A stretch of DNA of 64,000 nt from CAVTHK01 sp964552235 (lineage in GTDB: Bacteria; Spirochaetota; Spirochaetia; SZUA-6; CAVTHK01). The notes under the pieces are model-generated. The model was given only the letters and a program-made list of their open reading frames with translations, was not told where the DNA came from and did not search any database. Location: contig CAZKGO010000017.1 in assembly GCA_964552235.1 (NCBI GenBank), positions 1 through 64,000 on the forward strand. The letters are read 5' to 3'. Position numbers and translations under genes: made by a program. Below, one piece after another: positions 17,578-26,579 of this stretch. How positions within the stretch are numbered: the first letter of the stretch is position 1; the number at the start of each line of letters is the position of its first letter.

Positions 17578-17600
17578 ATGACCTGGTAATACCGGGGTCA
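17578..17600. promoter_or_regulatory. Candidate operator/promoter of the zinc operon
   Basis: An AT-rich patch with the palindrome GGTA-A-TACC framed by GACC and GGTC lies about 53 nt upstream of the regulator start, immediately before the end of the upstream amidohydrolase gene. It is a reasonable operator for the RHH protein. No experiment-like evidence is visible. Confidence 0.35.
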
Positions 17601-18650
17601 AGAACGAGCGCCGCCCCGAGGGCGCCCGGCGCGACGGCGGCAAGCGTCCCGCCCCCGCCCGAGGCACACGGCCAGGTACTGCTCGAAGGTCGGCGAGCGG
17701 AGCGAGCCTGCCCGACCGCAGACCTCGAGGTACCCGGCGAGGTAGTCGCTGTAGACCGTCATCGGCAGCGTGAAACCCTTGGGAAAGATGGTGACCGGGC
17801 CGTTCGGGTCAAAGCGGCCGGCAAGCCAGGCGGGCTTGCGCACGGGCGAGCGGGGAGGCAGAGTGCGGCCAAAGACGAATCGTTCGGCATTGCCGCCGAG
17901 GTAGGCGTGCCGCCGCTTGTCTCCGCCCGTTCCTTCAAAGGCGCCGGGGAGGAGTGTCTCCAGCCAGTCCCGGCACTCATCGTAGCGTTCGTTGCGCCAG
18001 AACAAGACCGGGTATTCGCTGCCGAACATGATCCGGTGCCAGCCGCAGCGGTCGACGACGTACTCGACCCATGGTCGGAAGTCCTCGTGCGGGTAGGCGA
18101 GAGCAGAACCCATCCCGCCCTGCCGCGAGAAGATCGCCGCGAAGCGGGGATGGCCGGTCAGCCGCTCGAGCTCCTCCCGGAGCTTCGAACCGGCGGGGGG
18201 TACGGTGAGGTTGAGAAAGTGGGGCGCGGCAACCGCGCATCCGGGGTATCGGTCCAGCCACTCGGCGAGGCGTCCGCAGTTCCCCGGTGCGGCGACCGGA
18301 TTGGTCGCGTAGATGACCGCTGTCCGGCTGCCGAGCAGATCCAACAGCGCGGGGTAGGCGGTGAGCTCCCGGTTGTCGATCCGAAGGCCGACGACCCCTG
18401 CATCCAGCTGCGCCTCGGCGATCTCGACGACCTCCGCCTCGCTGGACCCGTACGGCATGCCGAAGACCCGCACCCGGCTGCCCAGGAGGGCATGGGCCTG
18501 GTCGATGCCGTCCAGATCGGGAGATCCGGGAAAGAGTACGAGCGCCATGCGCTCGACGCCGACCGTCTGCAGGAACGCGGCCGCCTGGGCCGCTGTACCG
18601 AACCTCGGCTCTCCGACGTGAGCGTATGCGTCGATCAGCTGCATCTCCAT
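17598..18650 (-). CDS. Amidohydrolase-2 family protein with altered metal site
   Basis: A 350-residue TIM-barrel protein of the ACMSD/amidohydrolase-2 type. It starts LIDAYAHVGEP where the family has a metal-binding HxH; here the first His is Tyr (YAH). APHFLN keeps a later His. The terminal FGSDxP motif is FGSEYP, with Asp replaced by Glu. The fold therefore seems intact but two canonical ligands differ, so catalysis may be altered or lost. ATG 18650 is preceded by GAAGGCG, and a TATGAT -10 lies at 18677-18672. The C-terminal tail from about residue 300 is unlike the family core. Confidence 0.7.
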   Translation of the reverse strand: MEMQLIDAYAHVGEPRFGTAAQAAAFLQTVGVERMALVLFPGSPDLDGIDQAHALLGSRVRVFGMPYGSSEAEVVEIAEAQLDAGVVGLRIDNRELTAYPALLDLLGSRTAVIYATNPVAAPGNCGRLAEWLDRYPGCAVAAPHFLNLTVPPAGSKLREELERLTGHPRFAAIFSRQGGMGSALAYPHEDFRPWVEYVVDRCGWHRIMFGSEYPVLFWRNERYDECRDWLETLLPGAFEGTGGDKRRHAYLGGNAERFVFGRTLPPRSPVRKPAWLAGRFDPNGPVTIFPKGFTLPMTVYSDYLAGYLEVCGRAGSLRSPTFEQYLAVCLGRGRDACRRRAGRPRGGARS

Positions 18651-18702
18651 GTTCGCCTTCCGCAGGCCGCAATCATACACCCTCGGAGGGCCGCTGCGGC
18701 GG

Positions 18703-18732
18703 TTGACAGCCGTGCGGCGGTGCGCCGAGAAT
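18703..18732 (+). promoter_or_regulatory. Promoter of the histidine kinase gene
   Basis: TTGACA (18703-18708), an 18-nt spacer and GAGAAT (18727-18732). The GTG start at 18739 follows 6 nt later without a Shine-Dalgarno, so the mRNA is predicted to be leaderless. Confidence 0.5.
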
Positions 18733-18738
18733 CCCGCT

Positions 18739-19935
18739 GTGATCAGGCGCCCCGCTCTCGCCTGGACGGCTCTGGGCCTGGCCCTGGCCGCCCAGGCCCT
18801 CGTGGCCGCTGAGTTCTTCGTGCTCTTTCCGACCGGCACCGTTCCGCCCGGCCAGCGTCTGGAGATCGGAACCTACGTGCTGGTCTCCGCGCTCGCCAGC
18901 GTCGCCATGTTCGCGGTCGAGCGGCGCGCGGTTCTGCGCGTCTTGGCCTCGGCGCGCGTCGTCTTTCTGCTGTTCGTCGCAGGCTTCGTGGCTCCGTACC
19001 GCGGGGCGCTGCACGCCGCCCTCTGCTCGCTCGTGCTCGAGATCGGCGTCTACGAGCCCTTTCCGGCCGGCCTCGTCGCCGGCTCCGCGGTCTGCACGCT
19101 GGTGGCGTCGGTCGTGCTTGCGGCGAGGGCGCCGCTTTTCGCAGCTGCCGAGTCGGCGCTCCTGGGCTGTACCGTGGCGATTTCCGCATCGCTGATGACG
19201 CGCTACCGCGAGCGGCTCATTGCGGCGCAGGACGCTGGGGCGCGCCTGGACGCGGCGGTCGCCCGGCTATCGCAGGCCAACCTCGGCTATCAGCAGTACG
19301 CCCAGACCGCCGAAGAGCGCTCGCGGCTGTCGGAGCGCCAGCGCGTGACGCGGGAGATCCACGACATCGTCGGCTACACGCTGACCAACAGCATCATGAC
19401 GATGGAAGCGGCCACAGACATGGCCAGGAAGGACCCCGAAAAGGTCGGTGCACTCATCGAGACTGCGCGGCGCAACGCCGAGGCAGGGCTGCAGGACGTG
19501 CGCCGAGCCCTGCGGGCGTTGCGCGCCCAGGAGGTGAAGAGCGAACAGGGACTGCGGGCGATCGTCAAGCTCGTGCACGTGTTCGAGCTGGCCAGCGGCG
19601 TCGAGGTGCGCTCGGAGCTCGGCAACCTGCCCTGGACTCTGGGAGAGCCGATGGATGCGGCGCTCTACCACTTCGTGCAGGAGGGCCTGGTCAACGCCGT
19701 TCGCCACGGGCATGCGACGCGCATCCGGGTGATGTTCTGGATCGAGGCCGGCCGGCTGCACGCGAGCATCCGCGACAACGGACGCGGCGCGCCGCAAGTC
19801 TCGGCAGGCATAGGCCTGGCGGGCATGCGAGAACGCATCGAGGCCCTCGGCGGACATCTGGCGGCAGGCAATGCCGCCGACGGGTTCGAGGTCGCAACGA
19901 CCATTCCCTTGCCGCAGCGTTCGCAAGAGAGCTGA
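18739..19935 (+). CDS. Membrane histidine kinase (NarL/DesK class)
   Basis: A 398-residue sensor kinase. The first 155 residues are hydrophobic with about five membrane segments and little periplasmic loop. A coiled linker then leads to the HisKA_3 box TREIHDIVGYTLTNS, with the phosphorylated His at residue 208. The HATPase domain follows with N box EGLVNAVRHGHA and G box DNGRGAPQVSAGIGLAGM. It autophosphorylates and passes the phosphate to the LuxR-type regulator encoded 49 nt downstream. The neighbouring sugar ABC operon is the likely target, inferred from position only. Confidence 0.88.
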   Translation: MIRRPALAWTALGLALAAQALVAAEFFVLFPTGTVPPGQRLEIGTYVLVSALASVAMFAVERRAVLRVLASARVVFLLFVAGFVAPYRGALHAALCSLVLEIGVYEPFPAGLVAGSAVCTLVASVVLAARAPLFAAAESALLGCTVAISASLMTRYRERLIAAQDAGARLDAAVARLSQANLGYQQYAQTAEERSRLSERQRVTREIHDIVGYTLTNSIMTMEAATDMARKDPEKVGALIETARRNAEAGLQDVRRALRALRAQEVKSEQGLRAIVKLVHVFELASGVEVRSELGNLPWTLGEPMDAALYHFVQEGLVNAVRHGHATRIRVMFWIEAGRLHASIRDNGRGAPQVSAGIGLAGMRERIEALGGHLAAGNAADGFEVATTIPLPQRSQES

Positions 19936-19984
19936 GGCCTGGAAGCGGCGACGGCGATCTGCTACAGTCGCGGAGTGGCGAGCG

Positions 19985-20656
19985 ATGCCTGAACCGAAGA
20001 TCCGGCTGCTTCTCGTCGACGATCAGAAGCTGTTCGTCGAGAGCCTCAAGTACGTGGTGGAGGCCCGCGCTCCGGACATCGAGGTGGTCGGTGTGGCGGA
20101 GGACGGGGAGGAGGCGGTACGCCTGGTCGAGCGGCTGGCCCCGGACGTAGTGATGATGGACGTCCGCATGCCCGGAATGGACGGCGTCGAAGCGACGCGG
20201 CGCATTCGTGCGCGATGGCCGGCCGTCAGCATCGTGATGCTGACCACGTTCAAGGACGACGAATACGTGCGTTTCGCCATGAAGTACGGCGCAGCCGGCT
20301 ACCTGCTCAAGAACATCCCGCCTTCCGAGCTTATCGGGGCGGTGCGCGCCGTGCGCCGGGGCCGTCGGCCGATCGCCCCTTCGGTGGCTGAGGTCCTGCG
20401 GCAGGAGCGCGGCTCAGAAGGATCGCTCGCCGCCCACGAGCAGCTGCTGCAAACCCTCAGCCCGAGGGAAAAGGAGGTCCTGCACCTCATCGTCCAGGCC
20501 TGCGACAACCGGCAGATCGCCGAACGGCTGAGCGTCGCCGAACAGACGGCCCGCAACTACGTTTCGGCGGTCTACGCCAAACTCGGGGTCACCAGCCGCA
20601 TGCAGCTGCTGCGGATGATGAGCGAGATCCAGTTCATCCTCAACCATTCGGGTTAG
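19985..20656 (+). CDS. NarL/LuxR-family response regulator
   Basis: A 223-residue two-domain regulator. The receiver domain begins IRLLLVDDQKLFVES (acidic pocket Asp12/Asp13), has the phospho-acceptor Asp59 (DVVMMDVRMPGMDG) and the conserved Lys in AAGYLLKN. The C-terminal LuxR HTH is LSPREKEVLHLIVQA and NYVSAVYAKLGVTSR. It forms an operon with the upstream kinase. ATG 19985 has GGAG upstream. It ends 58 nt before the sugar transporter genes on the same strand, so it may activate that operon. Confidence 0.9.
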   Translation: MPEPKIRLLLVDDQKLFVESLKYVVEARAPDIEVVGVAEDGEEAVRLVERLAPDVVMMDVRMPGMDGVEATRRIRARWPAVSIVMLTTFKDDEYVRFAMKYGAAGYLLKNIPPSELIGAVRAVRRGRRPIAPSVAEVLRQERGSEGSLAAHEQLLQTLSPREKEVLHLIVQACDNRQIAERLSVAEQTARNYVSAVYAKLGVTSRMQLLRMMSEIQFILNHSG

Positions 20657-20714
20657 GCTCGGGCTGCAGCCGGGACAGTACAAATGTAACTTGCCTGCTC
20701 GCGCCTAGCCCCCT

Positions 20715-21689
20715 ATGGTGACGGCCATGAGCTCCCTGACTTCGGCGGTCAAGAGCGCCGGGCCCAGGTTGCCTCGCCCCGCCGCCGGCCTGCTGGCGGC
20801 GCGTATGGGCCGTAACTGGCAGGCTTACCTCTTCCTGGCCCCCGCCCTCCTGTACTTCGTGATCTTCCACTACGGCCCCATGTATGGCGTGCAGATCGCC
20901 TTCAAGAACTTCATGGCCACCCGCGGGATACTGCATAGCCCTTGGGTCGGCTTCTACCATTTCGAGCGATTGTTCCGCTCGTTCCAGTTCCCGATCATCG
21001 TCAGGAACACCGTGCTGCTCAGCGTCGGCAACCTGCTGTGGGGATTTCCGGTCCCGATCCTGTTCGCCCTGATGCTGAACCAGCTCGGCAGCCGCAGGTT
21101 CAAGCGGATCGTGCAGACCGTCACCTATGCCCCCTACTTCATCTCCACCGTCGTCGTGGCGGGGCTGATCTTCATCTTCACCAAGCTCGACACGGGCGTC
21201 GTCAACATCGCGCTCATGCGTCTCGGCCTCGAGCAGGTGTTCTTCATGGGCAGCGCGGCCTGGTTCCGGCCCCTGTACATCGTCTCGGGCATCTGGCAGC
21301 ACACGGGCTGGGACAGCATCATCTACCTAGCGGCCCTTTCCAGCATCAGCCCGGAGCTGCACGAGGCGGCCCTGGCCGACGGGGCCAACAAACTGCAGCG
21401 CATCTGGCACATCGACGTTCCGGGTATCATGCCGACGGCCGTGGTGCTGTTCATCCTGCGGGCGGGACAGATCATGCGGCTCGGGTTCGAGAAGGTCTAC
21501 CTGATGCAGACCTCTCTCAACCTCGAAGCGAGCGAGGTCATCTCGACCTACGTCTACAAGATCGGCCTGCAGCAAGCGCAGTTCAGCCTGGGAGCCGCCA
21601 CCGAGCTGTTCAATTCGGTGATCAACCTTACGCTGATCCTGCTGGTCAACAGGGTCGCGCGCAGCCTGAGCCAGACGGGGCTGTGGTGA
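20715..21689 (+). CDS. Sugar ABC transporter permease, LplB type
   Basis: A 324-residue binding-protein-dependent permease with six membrane helices. The N-terminal AYLFLAPALLYFVIFHYGPMYG is characteristic of the LplB/YteP branch that imports oligosaccharides in Paenibacillus and spirochaetes. The EAA loop reads LHEAALADGANKLQRIWHI. ATG 20715 is used here; an alternative ATG four codons later is equally possible because neither has a clear ribosome binding site. It pairs with the YtcP-type permease 10 nt downstream. No ATPase gene is in the cluster, so a shared MsmX-like ATPase elsewhere is expected. Confidence 0.9.
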   Translation: MVTAMSSLTSAVKSAGPRLPRPAAGLLAARMGRNWQAYLFLAPALLYFVIFHYGPMYGVQIAFKNFMATRGILHSPWVGFYHFERLFRSFQFPIIVRNTVLLSVGNLLWGFPVPILFALMLNQLGSRRFKRIVQTVTYAPYFISTVVVAGLIFIFTKLDTGVVNIALMRLGLEQVFFMGSAAWFRPLYIVSGIWQHTGWDSIIYLAALSSISPELHEAALADGANKLQRIWHIDVPGIMPTAVVLFILRAGQIMRLGFEKVYLMQTSLNLEASEVISTYVYKIGLQQAQFSLGAATELFNSVINLTLILLVNRVARSLSQTGLW

Positions 21690-21699
21690 GGGGGCGGCC

Positions 21700-22617
21700 A
21701 TGAGCGGCTCAGCGACTCGCCACAGACGCATCCGAGGATCGGCCGGCGACCGTCTCTTCGACGCGGTCAACACCGCCGTCATGGCGGTGGTGCTGTTCCT
21801 CGTCGTCTACGTCCTGTACTTCGTCCTGATCGCGTCGATCAGCGACCCGTTTGCCGTGGCGCGGGGCGAAACGATCATCTGGCCGGTCAAGTTCGGCCTC
21901 CAGGGCTACCAGGAGCTGATCGAGAACCCGGAGATGTGGATCAGCTACAGGAACTCGCTCCTCTACACGTCGGTGGGCACGCTCATCAACATCGCCGTCA
22001 CGATGAGCTGCGCGTACGCCCTCGCCAAGAGGGATCTGCCGGGGGTGACCGTGATCTCGCTGCTCATCGTCTTCACCATGCTCTTCGACGGCGGCATGAT
22101 CCCGCGCTACCTCATCGTCAAGCGCCTGGGCCTCATCAACACGATCTGGGCGGTGACCCTGCCCCGGGCCGCGTGGGTGTTCTGCATCATGATCGCCCGC
22201 ACTTTCATCCAGGAGACGATCCCCGCAGAGCTCTACGAGGCGGCGCAGGTCGAGGGCTGTTCGTTCGCCAGGTATTTCTTCGCGGTCGTGCTGCCGCTGT
22301 CGCCCGCGCTGGTGTCGATCCTCGTCCTCTACTACGGCGTCGGACACTGGAACAGCTTTTTCGATGCCATGATCTACCTGGACGACAGGAACCGCTTTCC
22401 GCTGCAGCTGGTGCTGCGCAAGATCCTGATCGCCAACCGCCAGGCGGCCGAGATGCTGCCCGGCGCCTCGCCGGAGCTGCTGGACGCGATGATGAAGAAG
22501 GCGGAGACGATCAAGTACAGCGTGATCGTCTTCGCCTCGGCCCCGGTTCTCTGCCTCTACCCGTTCCTGCAGAAGTACTTTGTGAGGGGCATCATGATCG
22601 GCGCGATCAAAGGATAG
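21700..22617 (+). CDS. Sugar ABC transporter permease, YtcP type
   Basis: A 305-residue permease with six hydrophobic helices and the EAA loop ELYEAAQVEGCSFARYFF. The internal TMLFDGGMIPRYLIVKRLGL is characteristic of the YtcP branch and ends in the typical YPFLQKYFVRGIMIGAIKG. It forms the heterodimeric channel with the preceding permease. The gene is 10 nt downstream with a GGGGG-type ribosome binding site. The absence of an ATPase here is normal for this transporter class. Confidence 0.92.
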   Translation: MSGSATRHRRIRGSAGDRLFDAVNTAVMAVVLFLVVYVLYFVLIASISDPFAVARGETIIWPVKFGLQGYQELIENPEMWISYRNSLLYTSVGTLINIAVTMSCAYALAKRDLPGVTVISLLIVFTMLFDGGMIPRYLIVKRLGLINTIWAVTLPRAAWVFCIMIARTFIQETIPAELYEAAQVEGCSFARYFFAVVLPLSPALVSILVLYYGVGHWNSFFDAMIYLDDRNRFPLQLVLRKILIANRQAAEMLPGASPELLDAMMKKAETIKYSVIVFASAPVLCLYPFLQKYFVRGIMIGAIKG

Positions 22618-22703
22618 GCTGCGGGGCAGAACGACAAAGGGGAAACCGAACGGCGCCGTCGGCGCCGACGAACGTAAGAGATCTTGCGCACGAGGAGGAT
22701 AGC

Positions 22704-24335
22704 ATGCGCACAAGGGTGTTCGCTCTGATGCTGGCCGCGGCTCTCGCCGCCGCGGGTGCGTGGGCCGAGGGCGGAAAGGAATCGGCCAAGACCGATGCCA
22801 AGACCGTCGAAGGCTTTCGGCCGACGGGGTGGCCGATCGTCGACAAGCCCGTGACCCTCAAGGTGCTGACCCAGATCAACACGACGCAGTACAAGAAGCC
22901 GTACAGCGAGCTCAGGCTGGTGCAGCAGTGGGAGAAGGACACCAACGTCAAGGTCGACTGGGTCACCTACGAGTCGCCCGCGTGGAACGAGAAGAAGAAC
23001 CTGCTGCTGGCCAGCGGCGACAAGCTGCCGGACGTCATCCTGTGGCAGATCACCGACTTCGACGTCCTCACCTACGCGCCCCAGGGCTACTGGCGGCCGC
23101 TGCAGGACCTGATCCAGAAATACACCACGAACCTGAAGGGCACCTTCGCCCAGTACCCCGACGTGTACAGGAGCCTCATCGCTCCCGACGGCAACGTGTA
23201 CACGATCCCGCGCTTCAAGGGCCAGATCGACATGGTCTACCCCAACCGCCTGTTCGTGAACCAGGGCTGGCTCGACAAGCTGGGCCTCAAGATGCCGCAA
23301 ACGCTGGCGGACTTCGAGGCGATGCTCGCGGCCTTCAAGGCCAGGGACCCGAACGGCAACGGCAAGGCCGACGAGATCCCGTACGCCTTCCGCTACAACG
23401 AGAAGATGCGCGACCGCACCAACACCGGCGAATACCGCTACGGTCTCTACGGGTTGTTCGGGACCTTCGGCAGGATGGACGCCCCGGACCACATGGTGCT
23501 GGAGAACGACCGGATCGTCTTCACCGCCGACAAGCCGGAGTACCGGGCCGCAATCGCCTGGATGCGCAAGGCGATGCAGAACGGATGGATCGACCGCGAG
23601 GCCTTCACGATGGACGTGCCGACCTACAAGGCCAAAAACACCGCCGGCGCCTACGTGTACGGGGTCTGGACCGGCTGGACTATCGAGGAGACCACCAAGA
23701 ACACGGCCGAGGACGTCAAGGCCTACGCCCAGATGGGCCCCCTCACCAACGTCAACGGCAAGAAGATCTGGCCGCGCTTCTCCTACAACCAGTACCAGAG
23801 GGGCTACTTCCAGATCACCAAGGACTGCAAGATGCCCGAGGTCGCGATCCGCTGGATCGATTACTTCTGCGATCCCTACTTCTCGATTCAGAACGACTGG
23901 GGCATAGAGGGCCTGGGCACCCAAATCAACCGCCAGGACGGTACGTGGAAGATCATGGGAGCCGGTCACGCCAACGTGCGCGCGGCCGAAGGCCTGCCGT
24001 GGGTGGCGCCGACCTTCGTTCCGCCTCACATCTACGCCAAGGCCATCTACACCGATCCGGCCAAGAAGGCCGAGAACGAGGGCTGCCAGGTCTACGAACC
24101 CCACGCCGTCGACCTGCCGCCGGGGATGTACTTCCCTCTGCAGCAGGCCCAGGAGATGAACCAACTGGGCACAGACATCAACACCTACGTCGCCAAGATG
24201 ACCGCCAAGTGGATCACCGAGGGCGGCCTCGAGGCCGAGTGGGACGGCTACGTCGCCACGCTCAAGAAGATGAACCTCGACCGTTTTGTCGCCATCTACT
24301 CGGAGTCCTACGACCGGTTCAAGAAGGCCAAGTGA
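22704..24335 (+). CDS. Sugar ABC transporter solute-binding protein
   Basis: A 543-residue periplasmic binding protein of the LplA type. A signal peptide (residues 1-21) ends AGAWA-EGGKE with no Cys, so it is predicted to be released by signal peptidase I rather than lipidated. The mature part has the two-lobed pattern DVILWQITD, YTIPRFKGQIDMVYPN and DPNGNGKADEIPYAF, a calcium-like DxNxNGxxDE loop often seen in this class. GAGGAGG precedes ATG 22704. It delivers an oligosaccharide to the two permeases. A strong hairpin follows the gene. Confidence 0.92.
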   Translation: MRTRVFALMLAAALAAAGAWAEGGKESAKTDAKTVEGFRPTGWPIVDKPVTLKVLTQINTTQYKKPYSELRLVQQWEKDTNVKVDWVTYESPAWNEKKNLLLASGDKLPDVILWQITDFDVLTYAPQGYWRPLQDLIQKYTTNLKGTFAQYPDVYRSLIAPDGNVYTIPRFKGQIDMVYPNRLFVNQGWLDKLGLKMPQTLADFEAMLAAFKARDPNGNGKADEIPYAFRYNEKMRDRTNTGEYRYGLYGLFGTFGRMDAPDHMVLENDRIVFTADKPEYRAAIAWMRKAMQNGWIDREAFTMDVPTYKAKNTAGAYVYGVWTGWTIEETTKNTAEDVKAYAQMGPLTNVNGKKIWPRFSYNQYQRGYFQITKDCKMPEVAIRWIDYFCDPYFSIQNDWGIEGLGTQINRQDGTWKIMGAGHANVRAAEGLPWVAPTFVPPHIYAKAIYTDPAKKAENEGCQVYEPHAVDLPPGMYFPLQQAQEMNQLGTDINTYVAKMTAKWITEGGLEAEWDGYVATLKKMNLDRFVAIYSESYDRFKKAK

Positions 24336-24350
24336 TTGGATCGGGCCGGA

Positions 24351-24383
24351 CGGCGGCGGGTGGGGCTCGCCCCCGCCGCCGCC
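24351..24383 (+). terminator. Intercistronic stem-loop after the binding protein gene
   Basis: CGGCGGCGGGTGGGG-ctcg-CCCCCGCCGCCG forms a very stable stem with one bulge, placed between the binding protein and the glycoside hydrolase genes. There is no T-run. It probably protects the upstream mRNA or attenuates downstream expression, as is usual for highly expressed binding proteins. Confidence 0.5.
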
Positions 24384-24418
24384 TCTCGGTCCGCCCTGCC
24401 GTCCCTGGAGAGCGCCCC

Positions 24419-26575
24419 ATGAGCAAGAGAGACTGGCTGAATCGCCGCACCCGCGGCATCCACATCACCATCCGCGACGTGGACTGCCGGGATTTCGACG
24501 TCGAGCAGATGCTGAAGGACTTCAAGGAGATGCACGTGGAGTTCTTCAGCTTCTTCTGCGGCGGCTACATCACCACCTATCCGACGAAGCTGCGCTACCA
24601 GCGCATGAGCCCCTGGCTGGAGGGCCGCGACCTCACCGGCGAGATCATCGAGACCTCCCACCGCTACGGCATCAAGGCGATCGCGATGGCGGATCTCGGC
24701 GTCATGAGCGAGCTCGCCGCGGTCGAGCACCCCGAGTGGTGCGCCGTCGACCGCGAGGGCAGGCCCTACCGCATCAACGACGAGATCTACATCGCCAGCG
24801 TGCTCGGCGGCTACCAGGACTACGCCCGCCAGATGGTCGAGGAGATCATCACCCGCTACCCCGACGTGGACGGCATCAAGTTCGGGGGCGGCAGTTACGG
24901 CTTCCAGGCCTGGGGCTCGGGCATCGACTATAGCGATGCGTGTCGGCGCGATTTCCGCAACAAGTACGGCGCGGAGATCCCGCCGGATCGCGACTGGACG
25001 AGCCCCGTGTGGAAGAAGTTCCTCAAGTGGCGCTACGAGACGTCTGTCGCCCGGGTGCTCGCCCTCGGCGCCATGGTCAAGTCCATCGACCCCGACATGA
25101 TGTTCATGGGCAATGCCACCTGCTTCGGAGATCCGGAGTGGACCACCAACGCTTCTCTCGACATCGAGGAGATGGCGCCGGCCCAGGACGCGATCCAGGT
25201 CGAGGCCCAGTCCCGCGTGCGCCTCGACGCCTACGGCGACTCCCACTGGCACGCGATGTACTTTCCCGCCGAAGAGGCCAACTTTGTCAGCAGCGTCACC
25301 GACCGCCCCGTCTGGGTCGTCTGTTCGTATTTTCTCGCCTGGCCCTGGCGCCGCAGCGCCGTGCCGCCCGTGGAGCAGAAGGTCTACTTGGCCCAAATCG
25401 CCGCCAACGGCGGCAGCCCGATGGTCAACCTATCGGGCGGGCCGCCCAAAGTGCACGAGGACACCCGCGGCTTCCGGGCCATAAAGGAGCTCTACGGGTT
25501 CCTCGACGAGCACAGGGCGTACTACGAGGACCGGTCGGCCGCCGAGGTCGCCCTCGTGTATTCCCAGAACACCCTCGTGCACTACGGCCAGGATCGGCCA
25601 AGGCAGCGGTACGTCGACGCGATCCGCGGCCTCGAAGAGGCCCTTACCGAAAGCCACGTTCCCTTCGACATCATCTCGACGCGGGTCCTTTCGGCCGACC
25701 GGCTGGCCCGCTACCGGGCGCTCGTGCTGCCTAACCTCGCCTGCCTCTCCGAGGCCGAGGCGGCGCATCTGCGCGCCTTTGCCCGCCGCGGCGGAGGTCT
25801 TGTGGCTACGTTCGAAACCTCGCTCTACGACGAACAAGGGCTCAAGCGGGAGGACTTCCTGCTGGCCGATCTGTTGGGCTGCTCGTACCGAGGGGCGCTC
25901 GCCGGACCGCTGTCCGGCAGCGTGCACGGCGTGCAGGTGCAGTCCTACTTCCGCATCGCCCGCGGCCATCCGCTCACCGACGGCCTTGAAGGCACCACGG
26001 TGATCCCGGCAGCCGGCATGTACTGCGCCGTGGAGCCGATCGGCGGCGCGGCAGTGCCGCTGCGCCTCCTGCCGCCCTTCCGCGTCTCGCCCGAAGGGAT
26101 CGCCTACGGCAACGTCGACGAGGCCGACACCCCCATGGCCGCGGCGCGCGAGGGCGGCAGTGGGGCGGGACGCGGGGTGTACTTTCCCGCCCAGGTCGAC
26201 AAGTACTACGGCAAGCTCGGCTACCCGGACCTCAAGACAATCCTGGTCAACGCGACCCTTTGGGCAGCCGCATGCGAGCCGGTGCTGGAGGTGCACGCGC
26301 CGCCGACGCTCTCGGTGACGCTGCGCGCCCAGAGCGCCCCAAAGGAGCGTCGCCTCGTCCACATGGTGAATCTCACAGGTGGGCGTCGATTCTTCTCAGA
26401 GCTCGTCCCGGTGCTCGACGTCCGCGTGAGCCTGCGGGCCGCAGGGGCCCCCCGGATCCGCACTGCGTACCTGCTGTCCGACGGCAAGGCCCTCCCCGTG
26501 ACCGCGGCCGACGGCCGCTACGCCGTGGCCGTGCCCGAAGTGCGGAACTACGACGTGCTCGTTCTGGAGGAATAG
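24419..26575 (+). CDS. Glycoside hydrolase-like protein with beta-galactosidase trimerisation-type domain
   Basis: A 718-residue cytoplasmic protein. Residues 1 to about 330 look like a GHL6/GH42-like TIM barrel (HITIRDVDCRDFDVEQMLKD, YPDVDGIKFGGGSYGFQAWG). A middle domain at about 370-560 resembles the class-I glutamine amidotransferase-like beta-galactosidase trimerisation domain (VALVYSQNTLVHYGQDRP, ALVLPNLACLSEAEAAHLRA). A small C-terminal beta domain follows. It is the enzyme that would cleave the sugar imported by the upstream transporter. Family naming is from memory of these patterns and the substrate is unknown. It starts at ATG 24419, 83 nt after the binding protein gene. Confidence 0.72.
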   Translation: MSKRDWLNRRTRGIHITIRDVDCRDFDVEQMLKDFKEMHVEFFSFFCGGYITTYPTKLRYQRMSPWLEGRDLTGEIIETSHRYGIKAIAMADLGVMSELAAVEHPEWCAVDREGRPYRINDEIYIASVLGGYQDYARQMVEEIITRYPDVDGIKFGGGSYGFQAWGSGIDYSDACRRDFRNKYGAEIPPDRDWTSPVWKKFLKWRYETSVARVLALGAMVKSIDPDMMFMGNATCFGDPEWTTNASLDIEEMAPAQDAIQVEAQSRVRLDAYGDSHWHAMYFPAEEANFVSSVTDRPVWVVCSYFLAWPWRRSAVPPVEQKVYLAQIAANGGSPMVNLSGGPPKVHEDTRGFRAIKELYGFLDEHRAYYEDRSAAEVALVYSQNTLVHYGQDRPRQRYVDAIRGLEEALTESHVPFDIISTRVLSADRLARYRALVLPNLACLSEAEAAHLRAFARRGGGLVATFETSLYDEQGLKREDFLLADLLGCSYRGALAGPLSGSVHGVQVQSYFRIARGHPLTDGLEGTTVIPAAGMYCAVEPIGGAAVPLRLLPPFRVSPEGIAYGNVDEADTPMAAAREGGSGAGRGVYFPAQVDKYYGKLGYPDLKTILVNATLWAAACEPVLEVHAPPTLSVTLRAQSAPKERRLVHMVNLTGGRRFFSELVPVLDVRVSLRAAGAPRIRTAYLLSDGKALPVTAADGRYAVAVPEVRNYDVLVLEE

Positions 26576-26579
26576 GCCC

